Assembly (NCBI GenBank): GCA_027592105.1
Contig: JAQCLA010000002.1
Span: 1-43,159 of the forward strand
Source: Pseudomonadota bacterium
GTDB lineage: Bacteria; Pseudomonadota; Alphaproteobacteria; Rhodobacterales; Rhodobacteraceae
Length of the DNA: 43,159 nucleotides
Direction of reading: 5' to 3'
Shown: positions 33,506 to 41,209 of the stretch, piece after piece
Layout of the letters: every line of letters begins with the position of its first letter
How positions within the stretch are numbered: position 1 is the stretch's first letter
Position numbers and translations under genes: made by a program
The notes under the pieces: generated by a model
Told to the model about the DNA's origin: nothing
Databases searched by the model: none
What the model saw: only the letters and a program-made list of their open reading frames with translations

Positions 33506-34222
33506 TTATTCCGCGGCTTCGGGCAATTTGCCCTTCGGGTCCACTTTCACGCCACCCTCGCCATTGGGATAGACCAAGCCCGCCGAGATGATCAGCTTGG
33601 CCGCATCCTCGACCGACATATCCAGCACGATCACATCCTTGCGCGGCAGGAACAGCAAAAAACCCGATGTCGGGTTGGGCGTCGTCGGCATGAAGACCGA
33701 GACCATCTCTTCCGGACCATGGCGGCGCGCGATCTCGCCCTTGGCGGTGGTCGAGATAAAGGCAATCGCCCAAACCCCTTTGCGCGGATGCTCGATCAAA
33801 CAGGCCTTCTCGAAATTCTGCTGGCCTTGTTGCAGCACCGTCTCGACGATCTGCTTCAGCCCCGAGTAAAGCGAGCGGATCACCGGGATCGATAAAACAA
33901 GGCTTTCCGCCCAGCGGATCAGCGACCGCCCGATCAACCCTTTGGCGACCCACCCCACTAGAATGGTGAAAATCAAGAAAGTGGCCACGCCGATGCCACG
34001 GATATCAACCTCGATGCCGGTATAAAGCCGGATCAGATAGGCCGGATTATAGGCATTCGGGATCAGCGGGAGCACCCAGCTGTCGATCCAGCCAAACAGC
34101 GACCAGATCAGCCAAACCGTGATCCCGATCGGCGCAATCACGATCAGCCCGGTGAAAAAGCTCGACCGGAGCGATGCGAATAGGCCACGGCGTGGCGGCG
34201 GAGGTGGGGGTGGTAGCTGCAT
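33506..34222 (-). CDS. DUF502-family membrane protein
   Basis: 238 residues from ATG 34222; the in-frame start 57 bp upstream has no ribosome site. Two hydrophobic segments (about 22-45 and 78-97, the first with SFFTGLIVIAPIGITVWLIW) precede a soluble domain, as in the DUF502 family: IPVIRSLYSGLKQIVETVL, MPTTPNPTSGFLLFLP and VIVLDMSVEDAAKLIISAG. An oligoproline run (seven residues) follows MQL at the N-terminus. Function is not established. It lies about 100 bp downstream of psuG on the same strand. Confidence 0.9.
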   Translation of the reverse strand: MQLPPPPPPPRRGLFASLRSSFFTGLIVIAPIGITVWLIWSLFGWIDSWVLPLIPNAYNPAYLIRLYTGIEVDIRGIGVATFLIFTILVGWVAKGLIGRSLIRWAESLVLSIPVIRSLYSGLKQIVETVLQQGQQNFEKACLIEHPRKGVWAIAFISTTAKGEIARRHGPEEMVSVFMPTTPNPTSGFLLFLPRKDVIVLDMSVEDAAKLIISAGLVYPNGEGGVKVDPKGKLPEAAE

Positions 34223-34318
34223 ATCTCTCGTCGGGTCCGGCCCAATAGCGCGGCGGCCAATGGCCGCTTTATCGGGCATATGTAGGCCGCGCGCGGGTCT
34301 GGCACAAGCGCCGCGCGA

Positions 34319-35251
34319 TCACCCCTTGGTCATGGCCTTGGCAATCGCGGCCCCAAGGCGCGCATTGTTCAACACCAGCGCGATATTGGCCGATAGGCTG
34401 CGCCCCTTCGTCAGCGAAAACAGCCGGTCAAGCAAGAACGGCGTGACGGCTTTGCCCATGATGCCCTGCGCGCTAGCCTCGGCCTGTGCCATGGCAATCA
34501 ACGGTGCCAGATCGGCGCTTGGGATTTCATCGGCGAAAGGGATCGGGTTGGCGATCAACTGTCCACCGGGCAAGCCAAGGGCCGCGCGCATATGGTGGGC
34601 GGCAGCGATCATCGCGGGGTCATCCATGCGCAGCGGTGCGCGCAGCCCGCTCTCCCGGCTCCAAAAGGCGGGGAAAGCATCTTGGCCAAAACTGATAACC
34701 GGCACGCCAAGGGTTTCCAGCACCTCCAGCGTTTTGGGCAGATCAAGGATCGCCTTGGCTCCGGCCGCCACCACCGTGACAGCTGTTTGCGCCAATTCAT
34801 GCAGATCGGCCGAGATATCGAAACTCTCCTCCGCGCCGCGATGCACGCCGCCGATCCCACCCGTGGCAAAGACCGCGATCCCCGCCCTTGCGGCGCAGAT
34901 CATCGTTGCGGCCACCGTCGTGGCCCCTGTGCCGCCCTGCGCAAGACAGGCGGCGAGATCCGCCCGGCTCAGCTTGGCCACGCTGCGTGCTTGGCCCAGT
35001 GCGTGCAACCGCGCGTCATCGAGCCCAACATGGATCTCCCCCGCGAGCACCGCGATGGTCGCAGGCACGGCACCGGCTGCGCGCACGGCATCCTCCACCG
35101 CTTGGGCGGTCTCCACATTCTGCGGCCAAGGCATGCCATGGGTGATGATGGTCGATTCCAAGGCCACGATGGGTGCGTTTTCCGCGTGGGCCGCCGCGAC
35201 CTCCTCGCCAAAGCGCAGGGGCAGGGGGGGGAGAGGTTGTGATTGGGTCAT
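34319..35251 (-). CDS. psuG: Pseudouridine-5'-phosphate glycosidase
   Basis: Cleaves pseudouridine 5'-phosphate to uracil and ribose 5-phosphate, the second step of pseudouridine breakdown. 310 residues, normal length. The catalytic Glu is in ALESTIITHGMPWPQN (Glu32); AKLSRADL and the GGTGATTVAATM segment hold the substrate-binding lysine region; FATGGIGGVHRGAE is typical. It starts inside the psuK stop (4-bp overlap). Codons 7-10 contain a run of eight C. Confidence 0.95.
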   Translation of the reverse strand: MTQSQPLPPLPLRFGEEVAAAHAENAPIVALESTIITHGMPWPQNVETAQAVEDAVRAAGAVPATIAVLAGEIHVGLDDARLHALGQARSVAKLSRADLAACLAQGGTGATTVAATMICAARAGIAVFATGGIGGVHRGAEESFDISADLHELAQTAVTVVAAGAKAILDLPKTLEVLETLGVPVISFGQDAFPAFWSRESGLRAPLRMDDPAMIAAAHHMRAALGLPGGQLIANPIPFADEIPSADLAPLIAMAQAEASAQGIMGKAVTPFLLDRLFSLTKGRSLSANIALVLNNARLGAAIAKAMTKG

Positions 35252-36141
35252 GCTGGTTGATCCGAACTGACATAGGCGGCGGCGGCTGCAATGGCGCGCG
35301 CGAGCGCCGCTTGTCCTGTCACGCCGGCAAGTTCCGCGGCGATATGGGCCGCCATGAAGGTATCGCCCGCCCCGGTAATGCGGCGCGCGGTGAGTGCGGG
35401 CGGTTGGGCCACCAGCCGCTGATCCGCCTGCGCGGCGACAGCCACGCCCGGACCATCCGTGACCAAAACCCGCCGCGCGCCGGCATGGATCAGCGCATCG
35501 GCGGCGGCCATGGCACCCGCGGGCTTGGTCCCGGTCAACAGCCCGGCTTCCTCGCAATTGACGTAAAGCGTGGCGCGCGGATGACTGAGAAGGGGGCGCA
35601 ACCGCGCGGCCTTGCCCGGCGAGGCAGGCGCAATCCTCAGATCGGCCGCGCCAAAGGCAGGGCTTTGGGCGATCTCTTCCAACAGCCCCTCGGTCAGATT
35701 GCCATCAAGCGCCACAACCCCTGACCAAGGTGCGGCAGCGTTGGCCAATCGCCCATCATGCAACGGGGCCAAGATGCGCGCGCCTGCGGCCTCCAGCGAA
35801 TGGGCATCGGCCAAGGCCGCCAAAAGCCCGCCTTGCGCCTCGATGGCCATATATTGATCGGTCGGCAGATCGGGATCGATCAACACCGTGTCGCAATCCA
35901 GCCCCTTAGCGCGGCAAGATGCCAAAAGCGCGTGCCCCTCGGCATCATTGCCCACCACCGACAAAAGCGCAGGACGCAGATCAAAGCGCGTGAGTGTCAT
36001 CGCGATATTGAGCGCCACACCACCGGGCAGGCGGGTAATGCGCCCCGGCTTGTCATTGCCGGCCTGCATCGCGTGATCGGTGCGCCCGATGATGTCCCAC
36101 AGGACCGAGCCAATGCACAAGATATCCGGTGTCTTCCCCAT
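35248..36141 (-). CDS. psuK: PfkB-family sugar kinase, probable pseudouridine kinase
   Basis: Phosphorylates pseudouridine to its 5'-phosphate for PsuG; assigned by PfkB fold and strict coupling to psuG. 297 residues. The N-terminal signature LCIGSVLWDIIGRTD and the ligand glycine motif LPGGVALNIAMTL are present, with the C-terminal anion-hole ITGAGDTFMAAHIA carrying the catalytic aspartate. It is the first gene of a two-gene operon and is divergent from rpsB across 310 bp. Confidence 0.9.
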   Translation of the reverse strand: MGKTPDILCIGSVLWDIIGRTDHAMQAGNDKPGRITRLPGGVALNIAMTLTRFDLRPALLSVVGNDAEGHALLASCRAKGLDCDTVLIDPDLPTDQYMAIEAQGGLLAALADAHSLEAAGARILAPLHDGRLANAAAPWSGVVALDGNLTEGLLEEIAQSPAFGAADLRIAPASPGKAARLRPLLSHPRATLYVNCEEAGLLTGTKPAGAMAAADALIHAGARRVLVTDGPGVAVAAQADQRLVAQPPALTARRITGAGDTFMAAHIAAELAGVTGQAALARAIAAAAAYVSSDQPA

Positions 36142-36451
36142 GTCCTTGCTCTAGCCTTGCGGTTTGCGCGCGTCTATCCGCTTCTTCGTTTTATAAATAT
36201 CCGGGGGGGGTCGCGGCACGCGACGGGGGCAGCGCCCCCATTGTGGCGCAGGCTTGCCGGTCCGCGCGGGTCCAAGGGGCGTATTTCCCACAAACCAAAG
36301 GGGTAGGGGTTGCCAAGCCCCCTGAAACCCCGTAATTGCGCGCTCACTTCACAGGCGAAGGCGGGCCACCAAGGGAGACATCCTTGTTGCGTCCACCGGT
36401 TGGGGAAACCCTGAACCTTCGCCCTAGGCGCAAACCGGAAAGGAACACGAT
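36142..36451. promoter_or_regulatory. 310-bp divergent intergenic region psuK/rpsB with GC-rich hairpins
   Basis: No gene seen. Contents from left to right: TTTATAAAT (36190-36198), a candidate -10 for either strand without a clear -35; a run of eight G; hairpin GTCGC/GCGAC (36211-36225); hairpin GGGGGC/GCCCCC with a 3-nt loop (36226-36240); hairpin AGGGG/CCCCT near 36304-36322; then the rpsB leader with CAAGG/CCTTG (36370-36386) and a GGTT-GGG/CCC-AACC hairpin (36398-36417) before AGGAA and the rpsB start. A region before a ribosomal gene like this may carry autoregulation by S2. Confidence 0.5.
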
Positions 36452-37252
36452 ATGGCGCTTCCAGATTTTTCTTTGCGACAGCTGCTCGAGGCTGGCGTTC
36501 ACTTCGGTCACCAGACACAGCGCTGGAACCCGCGTATGGCACCCTACATCTATGGTGACCGGAACGGCATCCACATCATCGATTTGACGCAGACGGTCGA
36601 ATTGCTCGACCAAGCGCTCAACGTCGTGCGCGAGACTGTGGCCAAGGGCGGCCGCATCCTGTTCGTCGGCACCAAGCGTCAGGCCCAAAAGCCCATCGCC
36701 GATGCCGCCGAGCGTTGCGCGCAATACTACATGAACCACCGTTGGTTGGGCGGCACGCTCACCAACTGGAAGACGGTGTCGAACTCGATCTCGCGCCTCA
36801 AGGAAATCGACGCGCTGATGGCCGCCGGTGTCGAGGGTCTGACCAAGAAAGAACGTCTTGGCATGGAACGCGATCAGGCCAAGCTGCAGGCTTCGCTTGG
36901 TGGGATCACCGAGATGGGCGGTTTGCCCGACCTGCTTTTCGTCATCGACGTCAACAAGGAAGACCTCGCCATCGCAGAGGCGCGCAAGCTTGGTATTCCC
37001 GTGGTCGCGGTTGTCGATACCAACTGCCCGCCCGATGGCGTGGATTACATCATCCCCGGCAATGACGATGCTGCCCGTGCGATCGCGCTTTACTGCGACC
37101 TGATTAGCCGCGCGGCACTCGACGGGATGTCGGCGCAGCTGCAGACCGCTGGTGTCGATCTTGGTTCGCTGGAAGAGGGCAGCTTGGAAGAGGCGCTGAC
37201 CGACGTGGTCGAGCCTGCACCCGCAGCCGAAGAGCCAGCCGTCGAAGCCTGA
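36452..37252 (+). CDS. rpsB: 30S ribosomal protein S2
   Basis: Small-subunit protein binding 16S rRNA with the help of S1. 266 residues. Unmistakable family blocks: LRQLLEAGVHFGHQTQRWNPRM at the N-terminus (in parts), FVGTKRQAQ, YMNHRWLGGTLTNWKTV, and VDTNCPPDGVDYIIPGNDDAARA. GGAAAGGAA lies upstream. The C-terminal tail from 240 is acidic and alanine/proline-rich. tsf follows after 71 bp, the universal rpsB-tsf order. Confidence 0.98.
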   Translation: MALPDFSLRQLLEAGVHFGHQTQRWNPRMAPYIYGDRNGIHIIDLTQTVELLDQALNVVRETVAKGGRILFVGTKRQAQKPIADAAERCAQYYMNHRWLGGTLTNWKTVSNSISRLKEIDALMAAGVEGLTKKERLGMERDQAKLQASLGGITEMGGLPDLLFVIDVNKEDLAIAEARKLGIPVVAVVDTNCPPDGVDYIIPGNDDAARAIALYCDLISRAALDGMSAQLQTAGVDLGSLEEGSLEEALTDVVEPAPAAEEPAVEA

Positions 37253-37323
37253 GGCTTTCGTCATCCAAATGATACGCGCGCGGGGCATGCCTCGCGCGCA
37301 GACCGAATTTCAGGAGAACGCTC

Positions 37324-38199
37324 ATGGCGATTACCGCTGCAATGGTAAAGGAACTGCGCGAAGCAACAGGCGCAGGCATGATGGATGCCAAGAAGGCATT
37401 GACCGAAACCGATGGTGATTTCGAAGCCGCCGTTGACTGGCTGCGCACCAAGGGTCTGGCCAAAGCCGCAAAGAAATCGGGCCGCACCGCAGCCGAGGGC
37501 CTTGTGGCCGTGGCTGTTGCCGCAGGCACCGGTGTTGCGGTCGAAGTGAATTCCGAAACGGATTTCGTGGCCAAGAATGCAGAGTTTCAGGGCATGGCCG
37601 CCGCCATCGCCGAGGCCGCACTTGGTGCAGCCGATCTGGACGCGCTCAATGCAACCCAGATTAACGGCACACCCGTCGAAACCGTCATCACCGATGCCAT
37701 CGCCAAGATCGGCGAGAACATGGCCCTGCGCCGTATGACCAAGCTCGATGGTCAGACCGTGGTGTCTTATGTCCACAACGCGGCCGCACCCGGCATGGGC
37801 AAGATCGGCGTTTTGGTTGCCATCAATGGCACCGATGAAAGCTTTGCCCGCCAGGTCGCGATGCATGTTGCAGCCGTCAACCCGGCCGCATTGAACGAAG
37901 ATGCTGTCGACCCCGAGATGGTCGCGAAGGAGCGTCAGGTCCAGATCGACATCGCACGCGAATCGGGCAAGCCCGATGCCGTGATCGAAAAGATGATTGA
38001 TGGCCGGATGAAAAAATTCTTGGCTGATATCACCTTGGTCAACCAAGCTTTCGTCATCAACCCCGATCTGACTGTTGGCGCAGCTGCCAAGGAAGCCGGC
38101 GTTGAAATCACCGGCTTCGTGCGCCTTGAAGTTGGTGAAGGCATTGAGAAAAAAGAAGAAAACTTCGCTGAAGAAGTGGCCAAGGTCGCCAAGGGCTAA
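37324..38199 (+). CDS. tsf: Elongation factor Ts
   Basis: Nucleotide exchange factor for EF-Tu. 291 residues, normal. The N-terminal UBA-like domain has LREATGAGMMDAKKALTE, followed by the core signature VEVNSETDFVAKNAEF and the coiled-coil and C-terminal regions. AGGAGAA precedes the ATG. A strong terminator lies 25 bp after the stop. Confidence 0.98.
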   Translation: MAITAAMVKELREATGAGMMDAKKALTETDGDFEAAVDWLRTKGLAKAAKKSGRTAAEGLVAVAVAAGTGVAVEVNSETDFVAKNAEFQGMAAAIAEAALGAADLDALNATQINGTPVETVITDAIAKIGENMALRRMTKLDGQTVVSYVHNAAAPGMGKIGVLVAINGTDESFARQVAMHVAAVNPAALNEDAVDPEMVAKERQVQIDIARESGKPDAVIEKMIDGRMKKFLADITLVNQAFVINPDLTVGAAAKEAGVEITGFVRLEVGEGIEKKEENFAEEVAKVAKG

Positions 38200-38224
38200 C
38201 CCCTGATTAAAGCGCTGAATGATG

Positions 38225-38258
38225 AACGGGGCAGGGCATGGCGCTGCCCCGTTTTCTA
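38225..38258 (+). terminator. Intrinsic terminator of rpsB-tsf
   Basis: AACGGGGCAG (38225-38234) pairs with CTGCCCCGTT (38244-38253) around a 9-nt loop, running into TTTTCTATT. It ends the plus-strand transcript before the convergent aroQ gene. Confidence 0.9.
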
Positions 38259-38287
38259 TTGGGCAGAGCATGTCACGCTCTCACGCG

Positions 38288-38725
38288 CTATGCGCGTGTC
38301 AGATGGCCCTTGAGCGCATCAAGCGCCAAGTTGTAGCCGCGGGCGCCAAAACCTTGGATCACACCAACACAGACCGGTGCGATGAGCGAGACATGGCGAA
38401 ATGCCTCGCGCGCATGGGTGTTTGACAGGTGCAATTCAACCACCGGCAAAGCGATGGCGCTGATCGCATCACGCAACGCGACCGATGTATGGGTGTATGC
38501 GCCGGCATTGATAATCACGCCCGCCATCGTGCCGCGCGCGGCATGAAGATGATCGATCAGGATGCCTTCGCAATTGGATTGCGCACAGCTGACAGTTAGC
38601 CCGATGGTCGCGCCATGGGATATGCAAGCCGCCTCGATATCAGCAAGCGTGGTCGCGCCGTAGATCTCGGGCTCGCGCGTGCCAAGCAGGTTCAGGTTCG
38701 GGCCGTTCAGGACCAGTATTTGCAT
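38288..38725 (-). CDS. aroQ: 3-dehydroquinate dehydratase, type II
   Basis: Shikimate-pathway dehydratase; small dodecameric enzyme. 145 residues. LNGPNLNLLGTREPEIYG at the N-terminus carries the active-site tyrosine; NAGAYTHTSVALRDAI holds the substrate-binding asparagine; ELHLSNTHAREAFRHVS is the other conserved block. It stands alone, without the accB-accC genes that often follow aroQ. It converges on the tsf terminator. Confidence 0.96.
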   Translation of the reverse strand: MQILVLNGPNLNLLGTREPEIYGATTLADIEAACISHGATIGLTVSCAQSNCEGILIDHLHAARGTMAGVIINAGAYTHTSVALRDAISAIALPVVELHLSNTHAREAFRHVSLIAPVCVGVIQGFGARGYNLALDALKGHLTRA

Positions 38726-38954
38726 AATGTCATCCTCTGGCGCGCAGTATAGGGGTTTGGCAAAGCGGCGGAAGGGGCAATTATCTCGCCATGCCTAAGC
38801 GCAAAAAAGAAAGAGAATATAACATTCTATGGCGTAGCCTTAAGGTTCACCTTCAAACGCGCCCCAAGTCCTACATCCATTTATTTAACATAATACTGAT
38901 TATAGGATATTGGGGCGCGCGATGAGAGGCTGCTCTCTTCATCCCCGATACGCC
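38726..38954. other. AT-rich intergenic island between aroQ and phoB with long inverted repeat
   Basis: 229 bp, clearly richer in A and T than its surroundings from about 38795 to 38910. CGCGCCCCAA (38858-38867) and TTGGGGCGCG (38910-38919) are perfect 10-bp inverted repeats flanking 42 AT-rich bases. A 44-codon plus-strand frame (38791-38925, starting MPKRKKEREYN) runs through it without a good ribosome site. It probably includes the aroQ promoter and the phoB 3' end. No assigned function. Confidence 0.5.
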
Positions 38955-39641
38955 CTATCCCAGTGCGTAACCCGCACCGCGCACGGTTCTGATCGGGTCG
39001 CCATGTGCCCCTGCCTTGAGCGCTTTGCGCAGACGGCCCACATGCACATCGACCGTGCGGCTATCGACATAGATATCGCGGCCCCAGACGCGGTCGAGCA
39101 ATTGCTCACGGCTCCACACCCGGCCTGGGCGCTCCATGAATGCGGTCAAAAGCCGAAACTCGGTCGGCCCAAGGCGCAGCTGCTCACCTTGGCGATAGAC
39201 GCGATGCTCGGCCAGATCGATCATGATGTCATCATAGTCGAGCCGCTCACCCACTGTTGCGGGACGCACGCGGCGCAGCTGGGTGCGCAGCCGTGCCAAT
39301 AGCTCTGCCACGGAATATGGCTTGGTGATATAATCATCCGCACCGGTCTCAAGGCCCCGGATCTTGTCGGTCTCTTCCGAGCGCGCAGAAAGCATGATCA
39401 CGGGAATTCGCGCCGTATCGACACCCATCTTGAGTTGGCGGCACACCTCGATCCCCGAGACATGCGGCAACATCCAATCGAGCACGATCACATCGGGCGG
39501 TGTTTCACGCACCAAGACCAAGGCTTCATCGCCGGCTTCGGCGGTGATGACCTGATAGCCTTCGGCCTTGATGTTATAGGCCAGAACCTCGCGCTGTGCG
39601 GGTTCATCCTCGACCACAAGTACCAGCGGTTCCCCGGCCAT
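38955..39641 (-). CDS. phoB: Phosphate regulon response regulator PhoB
   Basis: OmpR-type response regulator that activates the Pho regulon when phosphorylated by PhoR. 228 residues. Receiver domain 1-120 with the acidic pair at Glu11-Asp12, phospho-acceptor Asp55 in VIVLDWMLPHVSG and a switch lysine in ITKPYS. Winged-helix DNA-binding domain 130-228 with RLGPTEFRLLTAFMERPGRVW (in parts) and SRTVDVHVGRLRKAL. It is the last gene of the pst-pho cluster, 12 bp after phoU. No phoR is seen here; it may lie upstream of pstC. Confidence 0.95.
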   Translation of the reverse strand: MAGEPLVLVVEDEPAQREVLAYNIKAEGYQVITAEAGDEALVLVRETPPDVIVLDWMLPHVSGIEVCRQLKMGVDTARIPVIMLSARSEETDKIRGLETGADDYITKPYSVAELLARLRTQLRRVRPATVGERLDYDDIMIDLAEHRVYRQGEQLRLGPTEFRLLTAFMERPGRVWSREQLLDRVWGRDIYVDSRTVDVHVGRLRKALKAGAHGDPIRTVRGAGYALG

Positions 39642-39653
39642 GTCCCCTGCCCC

Positions 39654-40370
39654 TTACACACCGCGCCCGGCGTCGAGCGCGGTGGCGTCTTGCTTGGGCC
39701 GGTCATCGTCGGGCATGTCGCCGGTCACCAGATAGATCACCTGTTCGGCGATCGAGGTGACATGGTCGCCCATCCGCTCGATATTCTTGGCCATAAAATG
39801 CAAATGCATGCAGGTGGTGATGTTGCGCGGATCTTCCATCATGAAGGTCAGATATTCGCGAAACAGCGCCGAATACATCTGGTCGACATCACGGTCACGC
39901 GCGCGCACATCCGCCGCCAAAGCAACATCGCGCTGGATATAGGCGTCCAGCACATCCTTGAGCATCAATTCGACCTGGCGCGCCATCCGGCGCAGCGAGG
40001 CGGCCGTGCCATTGACCGGCGGGCTGTCGATGATGGTTTCGGTGCGCTTGGCGATGTTCTTGGCGTAATCGCCAATCCGCTCAAGATTGGTCGACACCCG
40101 GAACACCGTCAGAACCGTGCGCAAATCCGTGGCGATGGGTTGACGCTGCGCGATAATGCGGGCCGCTTCTTCGTTGACCTGTTCTTCCAGCGCGTCGATG
40201 GCGCGGTCGCCATCACGCACGGTGCGCGCCTGTTCGATGTCGCGGGTTTCAAGCGCCTCGGTGGCGCGCGCGATGGCTTCTTCGACCAAGCCGCCCATGC
40301 GCATGATTTGCGCTTGGATGCCTTCGAGGTCGCGGTCGAAGCCCGATACGATATGCTCTGATGATGGCAT
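39654..40370 (-). CDS. phoU: Phosphate transport regulator PhoU
   Basis: Negative regulator linking the Pst transporter to PhoR/PhoB signalling. 238 residues, all helical, two PhoU bundles. Each bundle has its metal-binding motif: LERIGDYAKNIAKR in the first and IERMGDHVTSIAEQ in the second. GGGGGAT precedes the ATG. It lies between pstB (31-bp gap) and phoB. Confidence 0.96.
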   Translation of the reverse strand: MPSSEHIVSGFDRDLEGIQAQIMRMGGLVEEAIARATEALETRDIEQARTVRDGDRAIDALEEQVNEEAARIIAQRQPIATDLRTVLTVFRVSTNLERIGDYAKNIAKRTETIIDSPPVNGTAASLRRMARQVELMLKDVLDAYIQRDVALAADVRARDRDVDQMYSALFREYLTFMMEDPRNITTCMHLHFMAKNIERMGDHVTSIAEQVIYLVTGDMPDDDRPKQDATALDAGRGV

Positions 40371-40401
40371 GGTTATCCCCCCTGCCCTATACGAAAAAGC
40401 C

Positions 40402-41199
40402 TCAACCGATCCGGCCTGTGATGTAGCTTTCGGTGCGTGGATCGTCAGGATTGGTGAAAATCTTCGATGTATTGCCGTATTCGACCAGATTACCGAGGTG
40501 GAAGAAGGCGGTTTGCTGGCTGACGCGTGCGGCCTGTTGCATCGAGTGGGTCACGATCACGACCGAGAATTTGGCGCGCAGCTCGTCGATCAATTCCTCG
40601 ACCTGCGCCGTGGCGATGGGGTCGAGCGCGGAACAAGGTTCGTCCATCAAGAGAACCTCGGGGCCGGTGGCGATGGCGCGCGCGATGCAAAGGCGCTGCT
40701 GCTGACCACCCGAGAGGCCAGTGCCCGATTCTTTGAGACGATCCTTTACCTCATTCCATAGCGCGGCCTTGCGCAGGCTTTCCTCGACGATTGTGTCGAG
40801 ATCGGCCTTGGTGCGGGCCAAGCCGTGGATTTTGGGCCCATAGGCGACATTGTCATAGATCGATTTGGGGAAAGGGTTGGGCTTTTGAAACACCATCCCC
40901 ACCTTGGCACGCAGCTGCACGGGGTCAACGCGGCTGTCATAGATATCTTCGCCATCGATACGGATATCACCCTCGACCCGCGCGATGGAGACCGTATCGT
41001 TCATCCGGTTCAAACAGCGCAGAAAGGTCGACTTGCCACAGCCCGAGGGGCCGATGAAGGCCGTGACCGTATTGGTCAGGATATCGACATCGACGTCCTT
41101 GAGCGCATGTTTCTCGCCATAGTACACCTGCACGCCGCGGGCGGTGATCTTGATGTCCTGTGCGTCCACAAGTCTCTCCGTCATGAGTTGGTCGTCCAT
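40402..41199 (-). CDS. pstB: Phosphate ABC transporter ATP-binding protein PstB
   Basis: ATPase of the high-affinity phosphate importer. 265 residues. Walker A GPSGCGKS at 50-57, signature LSGGQQQRL near 160, Walker B VLLMDEPCSALDP, and the switch histidine in VIVTHSMQQAARVS. AAGGAA precedes the ATG. It follows pstA by 10 bp. Confidence 0.97.
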   Translation of the reverse strand: MDDQLMTERLVDAQDIKITARGVQVYYGEKHALKDVDVDILTNTVTAFIGPSGCGKSTFLRCLNRMNDTVSIARVEGDIRIDGEDIYDSRVDPVQLRAKVGMVFQKPNPFPKSIYDNVAYGPKIHGLARTKADLDTIVEESLRKAALWNEVKDRLKESGTGLSGGQQQRLCIARAIATGPEVLLMDEPCSALDPIATAQVEELIDELRAKFSVVIVTHSMQQAARVSQQTAFFHLGNLVEYGNTSKIFTNPDDPRTESYITGRIG

Positions 41200-41209
41200 G
41201 TTCCGTTCC

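Noticed and set aside
36174..36542. 122-codon minus-strand frame across the rpsB leader
   Set aside because: Overlaps the start of rpsB on the other strand and is made of GC-rich hairpin sequence; no start support.
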